Positions 18,401 to 26,620 of a stretch of 64,000 bases of DNA are shown piece after piece. The notes under the pieces were generated by a model, which saw only the letters and a program-made list of their open reading frames with translations, was not told the origin of the DNA and did no database searches. The DNA is from Pacificoceanicola sp049341065. GTDB taxonomy: Bacteria; Pseudomonadota; Alphaproteobacteria; Rhodobacterales; Rhodobacteraceae. Numbering within the stretch: position 1 is the stretch's first letter; each line of letters starts with the position of its first letter. The stretch is taken from positions 6,145 to 70,144 of the forward strand of contig NZ_JBMPIX010000022.1 in the NCBI RefSeq assembly GCF_049341065.1. The letters run 5' to 3'. The position numbers were made by a program, and so were the translations under genes.

Positions 18401-18762
18401 CGCGCCTTTTTGCGGATCCAGTCGGCACATTCCCGCGCGACCGCCCGTTGAGTCATCTTGTTCCGAAGCTGAATCTCAAACTCGCTGCCTGAAAGCGTTT
18501 CTGCCGCTCGCCCTTTGGGAATGAAAAACTCACGCTTCTCCTTCTTGATGCGGTCGATCGCACCGTTTGGGGTAAACGTCGGTGTGGTAAAAATGAACTC
18601 GAACTCTTTTAGTTCACTCAATTCCGTTTTCAGGGCATCGAATGCGTAAATAGAGAAGCACGCGGCGGCGACCCGAAATTTCGACGCGCCGGACAGCTCG
18701 CTTTTCAGATCATCTCCCAGCAGCGTGGTTGTGTTGTCGACAATCCGCAAAAGTTCCCCCAT
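15490..18762 (-). CDS. PLD-like/SNF2 helicase of the restriction island
   Basis: A 1090-residue protein, first gene of the island. The N-terminal 200 residues resemble the phospholipase-D-like domain found in front of SNF2 helicases (AAACFSIYAFDALK, EFIFTTPTF). The SNF2 core has motif I LADSVGLGKTFTA, motif Ia VLVLCPKKLADNW, motif II VVIDESHNFRN, motif III MLSATPVNNR, and domain-2 motifs IGTDCISEGQNLQ and QRFGRIDRIGS. No clear HKD catalytic pair is seen, so the PLD fold may be non-catalytic. It overlaps DUF4391. Related helicases with a PLD domain occur in several anti-phage systems; DUF1998 genes of DISARM are absent. Confidence 0.88.
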   Translation of the reverse strand: MGELLRIVDNTTTLLGDDLKSELSGASKFRVAAACFSIYAFDALKTELSELKEFEFIFTTPTFTPNGAIDRIKKEKREFFIPKGRAAETLSGSEFEIQLRNKMTQRAVARECADWIRKKARFKSNVTSAPMQQFGHVQRSETGAAYMPLSGFTAVDLGYQRGDAVSSYTQVMDEPQFAQTYLNLFDQIWNDEEKLRDVTAEVLEHIESVYQENPAERVYFMILFNLFSDFLSEIDEDVLPKDRTGYLESLVWQKLFNFQRDAAVGVINKLETYNGCILADSVGLGKTFTALAVVKYYELRNKDVLVLCPKKLADNWRNYNANLTTNIFAKDRFRYDVLCHTDLSRTSGESFGMRLDRVNWGNYDLVVIDESHNFRNNDVYKDRETRYQRLMNQVIKAGVKTKVLMLSATPVNNRFTDLRNQLALAYEGHSDALSKNLKTKTSVEEIFRRAQTAFNVWSNLPPDQRTPASILRALDFDFFELLDAVTIARSRKHIETFYDTADIGKFPTRLKPLSHHLPITHRDDVIGFNEIFAQLSDLKMAVYAPVNYIQPSRLKKYEDLYDTKTEGGKGTLKQADREKSLQALMTTNLLKRLESSVHAFRKTLGALSGNIGRTLDAIAQFEASGGAATVEDLDIDLEAVADEDDDFADFSVGKKIKIDLADMDVTAWKQELSVDKIIIDGLIAEMEKVTPEDDAKLQHLIAEIAGKMANPLNPGNRKVVVFTAYADTANYLFDQLAPHFADAQNIHSGIVTGSGNPRTTLKKYYDFQSVLTLFAPRAKEKDKIMPDDPAELDILIGTDCISEGQNLQDCDYLINYDIHWNPVRIVQRFGRIDRIGSPNTQIQLSNYWPDISLDEYINLKERVENRMHIVDMAGTGEDNVLTSKSSDVAYRKDQLQRLQNEVIELEDVKTGISITDLGLNDFRMDLLNYLKTHEDLPRMPHGLHTVIPSDPKRGLHPGVIFTLRNIHDSVNVGQQNRLHPYYLIYIGQDGQIIADQTQVKRLLDLIRSGCKGVTQPIRDLCTAFNAETQDGRKMGTYSNLLNDAIRSMIEVKEERDIDSLFSGGHTTALTQTIAGLEDFELIAFIVVRDP

Positions 18763-19015
18763 AGGTCATATGTTCGGAAATGATGTCACACTAACTCTCG
18801 CGGCAGAATGTGCAACGCTTTGAAAATAAATGCGCAAAGCTGTTTACACTGCCAAAAAGAATAACTCGGAGCCTTGGGCGAAGCCAAGCGTCAGCCCTTC
18901 TCCAAGCATTCGGCCATCGGCCACCCCATCACCTTAATCCACTACCTAAGCCCAGACTAGGATCGTAAGCGCTTCTTAAGCCTTGGTTTTTATTTGTTTA
19001 ATGATTTAGAAGTGG

Positions 19016-20953
19016 TCAGGCTGTACTAGTTCCGGCCAAGCCTGAGCTCCGTTGCCTACGACCAGATCGTGTTTTCTTTGGCTTTGCCCTGGCGGCTTCT
19101 GCGTATCCCTGTAGCGCGCCTGTATAGGTCTGGACCGCAGTCTCGAATTCCTTGTCGCCCATGGAGATCGCCGCGGGTGCTGCGGGTTCTGGTTGCTCGA
19201 GGGTGATTTTCTTCGGCCTGTTCGAGACTGGCGCTGCAGCAGGAGGATAGGGCAAGGCATGCCCTTGCCGTGCTTTGTCGATCTCCTCAAAATGCCGGTC
19301 CGCATAGTAGCGGATGTGATCCGCCTTGATGGGATATTGCCCCTCGGGCAGGACAAGGACCTTGTCGAGCGGGAAACGCAGCAATTCAGCGGGGGATACC
19401 AGCGCCCGTTCTTCCGAGCGACGGCTGATATTTGCGCTTTCCGAGAGCTTGCGCACGGTTGCCTGTGATCTGGTCTTGCCCACGATCGTGCGTTTGCCGA
19501 GGGCTGCGGACAGCACGTCGGCAGTGCGATCATCTTGCGGGGTCATGTAGATCTGTACACCCGCACCGGCCTGCAGCGCGCGGCGGTCGGTTTCGCCGTA
19601 GATGCCCTCAAGACCGGGGATCGACTGCGAGATGATAAAGAGCCGCCCGCCATAGGAACGGATCGTCTTGATGCTCTGCAAGACCAGGGGTTGTTTGCCC
19701 AGTTGGTCGAATTCATCCATCAGGAACATGACGGGATGTGGCTCGTCCGGTCCGGGATGCGCGCGCTGCAGACATGCGATGGCATCGGCGAACAGGAGCC
19801 GGATCAGGGGGGCCAGTGTTTTCAGGTGCTCCGGCTGCACGACAATATAGAGCGACTGTGGCTTTCGTCGGAACGTCCCGAAGTCGAAATCGCTTGCCTG
19901 TGTCGCTCGGTCCACCGCCGGATCGAGCCAGAGCTCCAATCCGGCACCGCGGATCACACTGACATAGGAATCGAGAATCTTGTCCACTTCGTCTGCCATG
20001 CTCAGGAAAATCTCTGCCACCACCGGGTTCGCGGTCTGCATGGCGGCCCGTTTGTAGAATTCCTTTTTATTGCCGCCGCCAGTCATGATCCGCAGCGCCT
20101 CACCGATCGTCGGCTTGCCGGTCTCGATGGCATAGAGGCAAGACGCCACGAACAGGCTGCGTCCGGCCTGGAAAAAGCTCTGCGCGTTCACGCTTTCGAC
20201 GATGAGGAACAAGTCCGCCATGGTGTTGACGGCGGTGTATTGCTGCTCGGGGCTGGGCAGATCGGCAATGCGCTGGAGAGGATTGAACCGGTGCGTGCGG
20301 GTCAGGACGGGCCCGTTCTTGCCCTCGGGCTGAACGTAGTCATAGGGCGAAAAGTACCAGACCTGATTGTTCAGCGCCTTTTTGCGGTGGATGGATGTCT
20401 TCTCGAAATTCTCGCCCTTAACGTCGAGGATCACGGCACTGCCCTGGAAGTGCAAAAGGTTCGGTAAAACGAAGCCTACCCCTTTGCCCCGGCCCGTTGG
20501 CGCGATCATCATAGCGTGTGGGAAGCGATCTGGCGTGGCAGACACGAAAGGCGCAGGGGACGCAGGTGACCCGAGCTTGCCGAACAGAAAGCCGTTCTGG
20601 GAAAGAGACGCCGACATACGGTTGCGGCGGAGCTCGGGACGCGACTGGAAATGCGCATCATCATAATCGGTGAGCGACCCGCGATGAACGGATGTCGCTC
20701 CTGTCGCCGCCAGAAGCAGGGCAGGAAGTGCCGTGATGAGCCACGCAGTATGTTCCACCGCAGGGTTTGCCTTGATCCGTGGATCAGACAGATTGAGCAG
20801 CCAAAGTTCGAAAATATCGAACCCACCCAGGTCTTCGCCAAATCGCACCATCAGATAGAGCGTGGCGATCGCGGCACCGATCCAGGTGCCAACACCGAGA
20901 CCGAGCAGGATGGCGATCGGATACCGCCAACGGCTTTCCATTGCATGCAGCAT
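19016..20953 (-). CDS. virD4: VirD4 type IV coupling protein
   Basis: A 645-residue VirD4/TraG ATPase that brings the relaxase-DNA complex to the VirB channel. Two membrane helices lie near residues 10-35 and 65-85. Walker A is APTGRGKGVGFV, followed by GSAVILDVKGENFE; Walker B is VMFLMDEFDQLG, followed by the typical RSYGGRLFIISQS. The C-terminal tail after about residue 580 is Pro/Ala- and Lys/Arg-rich. It lies 12 bases downstream of the relaxase gene. It is separated from the virB genes by the restriction-like island, which is unusual because the two parts serve one machine. Confidence 0.94.
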   Translation of the reverse strand: MLHAMESRWRYPIAILLGLGVGTWIGAAIATLYLMVRFGEDLGGFDIFELWLLNLSDPRIKANPAVEHTAWLITALPALLLAATGATSVHRGSLTDYDDAHFQSRPELRRNRMSASLSQNGFLFGKLGSPASPAPFVSATPDRFPHAMMIAPTGRGKGVGFVLPNLLHFQGSAVILDVKGENFEKTSIHRKKALNNQVWYFSPYDYVQPEGKNGPVLTRTHRFNPLQRIADLPSPEQQYTAVNTMADLFLIVESVNAQSFFQAGRSLFVASCLYAIETGKPTIGEALRIMTGGGNKKEFYKRAAMQTANPVVAEIFLSMADEVDKILDSYVSVIRGAGLELWLDPAVDRATQASDFDFGTFRRKPQSLYIVVQPEHLKTLAPLIRLLFADAIACLQRAHPGPDEPHPVMFLMDEFDQLGKQPLVLQSIKTIRSYGGRLFIISQSIPGLEGIYGETDRRALQAGAGVQIYMTPQDDRTADVLSAALGKRTIVGKTRSQATVRKLSESANISRRSEERALVSPAELLRFPLDKVLVLPEGQYPIKADHIRYYADRHFEEIDKARQGHALPYPPAAAPVSNRPKKITLEQPEPAAPAAISMGDKEFETAVQTYTGALQGYAEAARAKPKKTRSGRRQRSSGLAGTSTA

Positions 20954-20965
20954 GTTTTGAATCCT

Positions 20966-22840
20966 CTAGAGGCCGTAATCGCCACTGGTATCGTCCCGGT
21001 CGCGCCCCCGCTCCTCGGCGCGCTCGAAAGCCTCGATCCGGGTCCGGTAGGTGGCGGCGGGTTCGCTGTCGCGCCCGGTAATGTCATCACCCGCATCCAC
21101 TGCGGCGATGGCCTTTAGCTCCGAGAACACGGCTTGTCGCAGACCGGGGTCTTCGATGCGGTCCATGAGCGGATCGATCCGGCCAGCGGCCAGCTGATCC
21201 ATATCCCCGTCGCGCAGGTCTTGCCGCACGTCGGAGATCAGCTTGTCCAGCGTGGCGATGTCGGCAAGGCGACTGCCCTGCCCCGCGTCAAGAATATCCT
21301 GACGCGCCAGATCCGCCAAAAGATCACGATCCATGTGCAGCCCCGCAAAAACATCACGCGCGCGCGCCTGCAGGTCGCGTTCGAGCCCAAGCCAGTCCGA
21401 GCGCTCCTGGGCGTCCACTGGGCGTGAGGCTTCGAGTTGCGCCTCGCTGCGATGGGGTGCGGTGAAACGGGCAGCAACTTCTTCGATACTGCTGCCCGCC
21501 TCCTCGAGTCGTGCCTCCATCGGTGCCAGAACGCGCGCCAACTCCGCTCTGAATTGACCCAATGCAGCATCGGCCTCGGCGACGAGCGGATTGCCCTCCT
21601 CTGCTGCCCGTGCAGCCAGCCCCGCAATCCCCTGAACACTGTAGGGATCGCGCTCGGGCGACACCGATGAAGAATGATCCGCAAGAAAGTCGCGGCCCAG
21701 AAGCGTGCCCATTTCGCGGGCCTGCCCCGCAAAGAGCTGTTCCAGTTCGACCTTTTCGGCACCGGGCGCCATGTCCTGAATGGCGCTCCAGGCGGTGTCG
21801 GCTTCCGCTTGCAATGTCTCGCGGGCGGCGATCAGACGACCGATTACATCCGCTCCGGCAGCGGGGATATCAACCCCTTCGGCAAACCCTTCTTTCACCG
21901 GCATTCCTTTCATCAAGTTGGTGGCGGCAAGCTCTGCGCTCTCCGCGATGCGCCCCATCCATCCATCCGGAGGGGTGTTGGCCTCCAGGCGCATCCCGGC
22001 AAGTTGCGCCAGCTGACGATACCCCTCGGCGTGCCTGCGTATCTCGGCCTCTCGCAGAGCGCGGCTTTCAGGATCCAGCGGGGCAACCATTGGCTCCCGT
22101 CCCTCCTTGCGGGCCGCCTGCAAATCAGTGTCCCGCGGGGCGTTTTCCATGATGCCACGCGACAGACGGGAAGAGGCGTTCAGCACCAGCCCGTGCTCGC
22201 CCGCGATCTGCGCATGCAGTTCGCGCATCATGTCATAGCTGATCTCGGAATGGCGGCTGATCGAGAGGAACTTGCCGTCCTCCATCCCGACCTTGTCGAC
22301 AAGGACATGGGCATGCACATGATCTGTGTTGCAATGGAGGGCCGCCACATACCGATATCGATCCCGGTAATCCCCGCCGAACACCTCCTGCGCCCATTCG
22401 CGCGAGATGGCTTCCGCCAACTCCGCCTCGGTTCCCTTGGGAAAGGACAGGATGATGTGATCGGTGTGACCCCGTTTCGGCGCCCCGCACCAGGATGCAC
22501 TCCAATCGGCAATGACATTTTCCATGCCGCGCTCGCCAAAGACACGATCGATGCCGATCTGGTTCGACCAGGCTGCGATCCGCGCCTCGTCGCGCAGGAT
22601 GTATTTCATCTGTCGGCGTAACTCTTTGGGTGAATGACACCCGCCCGTGCCGACCCGCTTCACCACGCTTTGCGGCACCCGCAGCGCGTTCCAGGACATT
22701 ACCGCAACCGTCCCGCCGGACGCGCCACGCCGACGGCCCGGCGATACGCGCGCCTCGCCCGCCATGGCTGCAGACCGCCGCCCCACATGAGGCAGTATCT
22801 CGCCCAATACCGCCTGCTGGAGGGTGCGTGTTTCAGCCAT
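20966..22840 (-). CDS. virD2: VirD2/TraI-type relaxase
   Basis: A MOBP-type relaxase of about 624 residues. The longer frame begins at 23011, but MAETRTLQQAV (ATG 22840) follows a four-codon overlap with mobC and fits best. The relaxase core contains the predicted motif III DHVHAHVLVDKV with metal-binding histidines, preceded by HTDHIILSFPKGTE; a nicking tyrosine is not obvious, although the YILRDEAR segment is a candidate. The C-terminal half is helical and acidic, probably carrying the translocation signal. The enzyme would nick oriT, stay bound to the 5' end and pilot the strand through VirD4. Confidence 0.88.
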   Translation of the reverse strand: MAETRTLQQAVLGEILPHVGRRSAAMAGEARVSPGRRRGASGGTVAVMSWNALRVPQSVVKRVGTGGCHSPKELRRQMKYILRDEARIAAWSNQIGIDRVFGERGMENVIADWSASWCGAPKRGHTDHIILSFPKGTEAELAEAISREWAQEVFGGDYRDRYRYVAALHCNTDHVHAHVLVDKVGMEDGKFLSISRHSEISYDMMRELHAQIAGEHGLVLNASSRLSRGIMENAPRDTDLQAARKEGREPMVAPLDPESRALREAEIRRHAEGYRQLAQLAGMRLEANTPPDGWMGRIAESAELAATNLMKGMPVKEGFAEGVDIPAAGADVIGRLIAARETLQAEADTAWSAIQDMAPGAEKVELEQLFAGQAREMGTLLGRDFLADHSSSVSPERDPYSVQGIAGLAARAAEEGNPLVAEADAALGQFRAELARVLAPMEARLEEAGSSIEEVAARFTAPHRSEAQLEASRPVDAQERSDWLGLERDLQARARDVFAGLHMDRDLLADLARQDILDAGQGSRLADIATLDKLISDVRQDLRDGDMDQLAAGRIDPLMDRIEDPGLRQAVFSELKAIAAVDAGDDITGRDSEPAATYRTRIEAFERAEERGRDRDDTSGDYGL

Positions 22841-23390
22841 CGCGCTGCCCCTCCCCAACGTCCCGAAGATCGGACACCCGGACGAAGGACCCGCGCAGCG
22901 AGGCCGCGCGCAAAGCCTGCACGGCCCGAGCAACCTCTTCGGCCCGGTCCGCAAGCCGACCGACCATTGCCGCGTCGCGCGCGTTCCACCGCAGCTTGCC
23001 CGCATGGGCAAGCTTCAGCATCTGCACAAGATTGCGCGCCAAGGCATTGAGCTGATTGGCCGACGCCTTGAGCGCCGTGACCTCGTCCCGGCGAAACGCG
23101 ACAATGCCGGATGACAGACGGATCATGTGCCGGAGCAAACCCGACGTGGTCATGCCCGTCTCAGCCACAAGCGCCTCGAATGCTTCAGCCTCACGGGCGG
23201 ACACCCGAACCTGCAGCACGCGGCCCTTTGTGGTTCGATCCGTCACCACACCGCGCGCCCGCACGCGGGCGACAGTGGGCCGGGAGCAGCCAACACGCAC
23301 GGCGATCTCCCCATCGCCAAGCCCTTGAGCAGCGAGCCGGAGAACCTCTTGTCGGGCTATGGTGGAGAGGCGTTTGGACATAGGCGGCAA
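22833..23390 (-). CDS. mobC: MobC-like relaxosome accessory protein
   Basis: A 185-residue DNA-binding protein. Residues 5-45 form a helix-turn-helix (GLGDGEIAVRVGCSRPTVARVRA), followed by a ribbon-helix-helix-like strand LQVRVSAREAEAFEALV and the MobC signature ALKASANQLNALARNLVQMLK. MobC proteins bind oriT and help open the nic region for the relaxase, whose gene overlaps this one by eight bases. ATG 23381 (MSKRLS) is an equally possible start. The palindromes directly upstream are candidate binding sites. Confidence 0.87.
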   Translation of the reverse strand: MPPMSKRLSTIARQEVLRLAAQGLGDGEIAVRVGCSRPTVARVRARGVVTDRTTKGRVLQVRVSAREAEAFEALVAETGMTTSGLLRHMIRLSSGIVAFRRDEVTALKASANQLNALARNLVQMLKLAHAGKLRWNARDAAMVGRLADRAEEVARAVQALRAASLRGSFVRVSDLRDVGEGQRDG

Positions 23391-23480
23391 GATTTATCAT
23401 TAGATAGTTTTTGTAAACACGAAAACTCTAATGAGTCGCCGTGCAAGTTTTGTCATACACAATACCGTTCCTGTCAACGT

Positions 23481-23574
23481 CCCTTCGGTCCGTTGTCGCA
23501 CCTTCGGTGATCAGCAGGCAGGGCCTTGGCCATGCCTGCTGTACACCCCACGCGACAACTAACAGACCGAAGGG
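23481..23574. repeat. Nested inverted repeat, oriT candidate
   Basis: Outer arms CCCTTCGGTCCGTTGTCGC (23481-23499) and its near-complement at 23552-23574 flank an inner hairpin at 23513-23540, whose arms are AGCAGGCA and TGCCTGCT with a GGCCTTGGCC core. An extra CCTTCGGT (23501-23508) repeats part of the outer arm. Confidence 0.5.
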
Positions 23575-23585
23575 ACACCGCCTCC

Positions 23586-23633
23586 CCCGCGCCGCGATCC
23601 GGGACACTGGCCCGGATCCTGAACAGGCGCGGG
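23586..23633. repeat. Second nested inverted repeat near mobC
   Basis: Perfect arms CCCGCGCC (23586-23593) and GGCGCGGG (23626-23633) enclose a second perfect pair, GATCCGGG (23596-23603) and CCCGGATC (23611-23618), with a seven-base loop. It could be a cruciform, a terminator-like structure or a relaxosome site. Confidence 0.5.
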
Positions 23634-24058
23634 AATGACGTCGGCGCAGCCGACACGATATCCCTTCATTGGCGTTGAATGCTCAAAGGGGTTCTCCCGG
23701 AAGGAGAAGAAGACCTTGTGGGATTGGAACGCCTGCGCAGCACCGTGCGTATTACCTCGGCGCTGATACGGATAGTCGATGGTCAGGTGACCCGACACCT
23801 CGAAGGCTGATGGCAGCATTGGGAAATTGTCACAACGACGCGATGGCGAAATGAATGGACGCTGCAATGAGGGTCGGCGTGAGTGACCTGCTGACCGATT
23901 GACCGAACGCGTACACAGATGATCGCCAAAACAGCACATCGCCACAGCAGCTGCACATCTGTCGGACCCAAAGGTTGAACGCCTGTATCGCGCAAGGTCT
24001 GGACGCCATCCCGAGGCATCGCCATAACGGCGCAAGATATACGTTATGGAGTCGAGGA

Positions 24059-24850
24059 ATGCTTGTTGTGACGGCCATCTCCGCAAAGGGCGGATCGGGA
24101 AAGACAACTCTCATACAGATGCTTGCGTCCGCCATGCTCGCACGCGGCCGCCGTGTGCATGTCATGGATGCGGATGCTGACAAGCAGATCCTCGAATGGG
24201 AATCTAAAAGCGCGCGCGCCGACTTCGGTGATCTGCCACGCCTTCCATGGCCCACAGGCTTGACCGTGGCCGATGCCCCCGAGACCGTTGAAGGCCTTTA
24301 CCACGCGTTGGACGGCTTTGAGGCTGAAGGTGTGGATCTGGTTCTGATCGACACCCGCCCCGGCGAGCACCCCGACACCGAAACACTGGCGCTGGCCTGC
24401 GACATGATCCTGGTGCCGGCCGTGCCGGTACAATCGGATTTCGTGGCGGCCCTGAAAACCCTGACATGGGTAATGCGCATGATCGAGACCCTCGGACCGG
24501 ATGACCCCGCCCCGCTGTTTTCCGCGGTATTGATGAACGCGGACAAACGCGCGATCGATTTCGTGACCGCAGGCGATGACTTTGAGCGTGATGCGGCAAG
24601 ACGCAGGGTTCACCGGCAGGACCTTGAGGTCTTCGAGGTGATTTCAACCCTGCCGCTCCTACCAACGCCGGTGCCCCATCTCGCCGCGATCCAGCGCATG
24701 CCGTTGACCGGACCGCTGGGATACGTGCGGGACATTTATGAACAGGATCTTCGTCATCGGTTGCAGGCGGGGCATCTTTCCTCAGCCCTGACACTGTGCG
24801 GCGATGTCCTTTGCGACATCGAGGCCATGGTGGACTCCGCCAATGGCTAG
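24059..24850 (+). CDS. virC1: VirC1/ParA-like ATPase
   Basis: A 263-residue ParA/MinD-family ATPase with the deviant Walker A KGGSGKTTL, the MDADADKQI switch region and LVLIDTRPGEH. It starts at ATG 24059 behind GAGG; the longer frame from 23975 adds residues unlike ParA. Position next to the relaxase genes, and the VirC2-like gene overlapping its 3' end, point to VirC1, which in Agrobacterium binds near the transfer origin and raises copy number of the relaxosome complex, rather than to plasmid partition, which RepA/RepB already provide. Confidence 0.8.
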   Translation: MLVVTAISAKGGSGKTTLIQMLASAMLARGRRVHVMDADADKQILEWESKSARADFGDLPRLPWPTGLTVADAPETVEGLYHALDGFEAEGVDLVLIDTRPGEHPDTETLALACDMILVPAVPVQSDFVAALKTLTWVMRMIETLGPDDPAPLFSAVLMNADKRAIDFVTAGDDFERDAARRRVHRQDLEVFEVISTLPLLPTPVPHLAAIQRMPLTGPLGYVRDIYEQDLRHRLQAGHLSSALTLCGDVLCDIEAMVDSANG

Positions 24851-25532
24851 GAAGATTCCAAGCCGGTCCGGGACCGCTGTCTCGAACGAAGACAGGCTGG
24901 CGCGATCGCGGCAGTTCGCCACGAGCACCACGAAATATGCCGCGTTCGATCAGAGTACGGCGGAAGCGGTCGCGACAGAAGGCCCAGCGGTAAAATCAGT
25001 GGTCAAGAATGAACCCCGGAAAGGGGAAAAGGCAGCCGCGGCTGAAACGGCGCGCATCAACCCAGGGGTATCCACCCAGCCGGTGGCGGATGATGCTTGC
25101 AGCACTCGCACCGAAGGGCAGTCTCGAACCTATTACGTGCGCATCGGAGCTGAGGATCAGGCACGGATTGAGGCGCTGGCAGAACGATCTGGCCTTGATC
25201 CGGACTACGTTCGGCGTGCCTTGATCAAAGCGGTTCGCGCCCGCATGCAAAACCTGCGCGACACCGCGACCTGGCATGAGGTTGCCTCCGCTGCACGACC
25301 ACGCCTGGCCGAGTCCAAAGGCACTGGTGCCCCCTTCATGAAATCGATGATCAGGCTCGACGCCGCCCATATGGCGGCGTTGCAGACAAGCATTGATGAC
25401 CCGCTCAACGTCTATGGGGTGACGCTGCTGTTATCCGCCTTCGGTAAGGCGCTGCTGCACTCCGAGATCGAAGAGCTCGCTCAAAAGATCAGCGGCATCG
25501 AAGCCCGGGCAGCGCGTCCTGATCCAGCGTAA
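24843..25532 (+). CDS. virC2: VirC2-like ribbon-helix-helix protein
   Basis: A 229-residue protein starting at ATG 24843, which overlaps the virC1 stop by eight bases. A flexible charged N-terminus (about 80 residues) precedes a ribbon-helix-helix-like domain: TYYVRIGAEDQARIEALAER, then SGLDPDYVRRALIKAVRARM. A second helical region spans the C-terminus. VirC2 binds the overdrive-type enhancer near the border or oriT. The assignment rests on the domain pattern and the pairing with virC1. Its last 44 bases overlap the convergent gene at 25489-25941. Confidence 0.65.
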   Translation: MARKIPSRSGTAVSNEDRLARSRQFATSTTKYAAFDQSTAEAVATEGPAVKSVVKNEPRKGEKAAAAETARINPGVSTQPVADDACSTRTEGQSRTYYVRIGAEDQARIEALAERSGLDPDYVRRALIKAVRARMQNLRDTATWHEVASAARPRLAESKGTGAPFMKSMIRLDAAHMAALQTSIDDPLNVYGVTLLLSAFGKALLHSEIEELAQKISGIEARAARPDPA

Positions 25533-25941
25533 AGGCATCGCGTGCGGTCACGACAGCAATCTGACCGCCCGCCTCGATCATATCGATGAGCTGTGCCCAT
25601 TCGGCAGGATCAGCATCCCGTTGCGTTGCGATCCCGTCCTGCACTGAAAAGGCAGCCTGCTCTCCGGTCGCCGCGAGAAAGACAATGCGTTGTGGCGCTT
25701 TGTCATCGCTGTGACGCGACAAAAAGTACGCATGGCTCTCGTTTGGGTTGTAGACACGGTCAGGATCGCAAACTAAGAGCAAGGTCCCGTCGTTTGCAGT
25801 CGCAGCATAGGTCTCCAGACCTCGCGACAAGCCGATCTCCCACTCGGCAGCGACAGCCGATGAAGCCGCGCCCAGAAAGAGCGCAATATGTAGAGGCCTG
25901 TAAAGCAAGTTACTAAACTCCGTTTTGTGTTGGCCAAGCAT
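25489..25941 (-). CDS. Hypothetical exported protein
   Basis: A protein of about 150 residues with a good signal peptide (LLYRPLHIALFLGAASSAVA followed by AEWEIG). ATG 25941 has no visible Shine-Dalgarno; TTG 25908 has GGAG nine bases upstream and begins exactly at the signal peptide, so it may be the true start. The mature part has the look of a beta-rich periplasmic invasion-associated-locus-B-like protein (ETYAATANDGTLLLVCDPD, SFTLD-type end) but I do not claim the family. It is convergent with and overlaps virC2 by 44 bases. Confidence 0.55.
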   Translation of the reverse strand: MLGQHKTEFSNLLYRPLHIALFLGAASSAVAAEWEIGLSRGLETYAATANDGTLLLVCDPDRVYNPNESHAYFLSRHSDDKAPQRIVFLAATGEQAAFSVQDGIATQRDADPAEWAQLIDMIEAGGQIAVVTARDAFTLDQDALPGLRCR

Positions 25942-26011
25942 ATATAGGGACAGGCAGATACCTGCCACCTGATTACTGCGGCTCCGACCAAATGGAGGTC
26001 AGGAGAAGAGC

Positions 26012-26191
26012 ATGAAGAAGTATGCGGGATACCCCGTCGAAGTCATTTGGACGACGGTAAACGGTGAAGACGTCGAGGTCGGCGTCGTATTCCAATGGAG
26101 CTGCGGCATGCGCCGTACCAGATGGTCCGATGACTTTGATCAGGCGGACGGCGCGAACCTGAGGTACGAGCCCTATGAGGACGCGGGATAG
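26012..26191 (+). CDS. Small hypothetical protein (59 residues)
   Basis: A short frame from ATG 26012 with an AGGAG Shine-Dalgarno at 26001-26005. The protein begins MKKYAGYPVEVIW and is acidic, with aromatic residues scattered throughout. The good ribosome binding site and coding-like codon usage support translation. No family is recognised. It may be expressed with the next small gene, 160 bases downstream. Confidence 0.5.
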   Translation: MKKYAGYPVEVIWTTVNGEDVEVGVVFQWSCGMRRTRWSDDFDQADGANLRYEPYEDAG

Positions 26192-26350
26192 ACCGCCTCC
26201 AGCCCTAAAATGCTCGCAAGCGACCGGAGCAGGACACGATTGTGATCCGGGCCAATGACACCGAGAGAGGGAACACGCGGGGCAGAGATCGTTGCAAAGG
26301 CGACGACGGTTTGTAACGCTGCCAAAGAAGACCGATAGGAGACCCATGAG

Positions 26351-26620
26351 ATGAAAGAGATTTTCAACGTTGGCGAGACAATCTTGCTGGACGGCGCGCC
26401 GCTTGCACTGGTGACCCCCGATGGCGTCAAGGCCTGGATCGAAGACGGCGTTCAGCACAGCTTTCGCTATGACCAAGTGCGCGATCCGCTCAGCGGCGAG
26501 ATGAAATACCGCTGTCTCTACGAGAAGTACGGGTCGGATATGCCGTTCGTGCTGGTAGGCAACCCTGACAGTGAAGAAGGCGCGCATGTTATTCTTTTCG
26601 ACCAGAAGCCAGACGCATAG
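26351..26620 (+). CDS. Small hypothetical protein (89 residues)
   Basis: An 89-residue protein starting at ATG 26351 with AGGAG (26337-26341) upstream. It is predicted to be beta-rich (NVGETILLDGAPLALVTPDG) and acidic, resembling small plasmid proteins without known function. It is the last gene before an empty stretch and the Gabija-like pair. Confidence 0.55.
   Translation: MKEIFNVGETILLDGAPLALVTPDGVKAWIEDGVQHSFRYDQVRDPLSGEMKYRCLYEKYGSDMPFVLVGNPDSEEGAHVILFDQKPDA

Larger units (their letters stand above)
23391..24058. other. Candidate oriT region between mobC and virC1
   Basis: A 668-base stretch with no convincing gene, lying between divergent mobC and virC1. It is AT-rich next to mobC (23391-23460) and then holds two nested palindromes listed separately. 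Position next to relaxosome genes plus clustered inverted repeats is the usual picture of a transfer origin, and both promoters should lie here. The nic site itself cannot be named by eye. Confidence 0.45.

Noticed and set aside
15490..18762. DISARM system
   Set aside because: The helicase has a PLD-like part and a methylase is present, but no DUF1998 protein and no DISARM-type gene order.
24059..24850. Second partition locus
   Set aside because: The ParA-like gene is next to relaxase genes and a VirC2-like gene, and repAB already serves partition.
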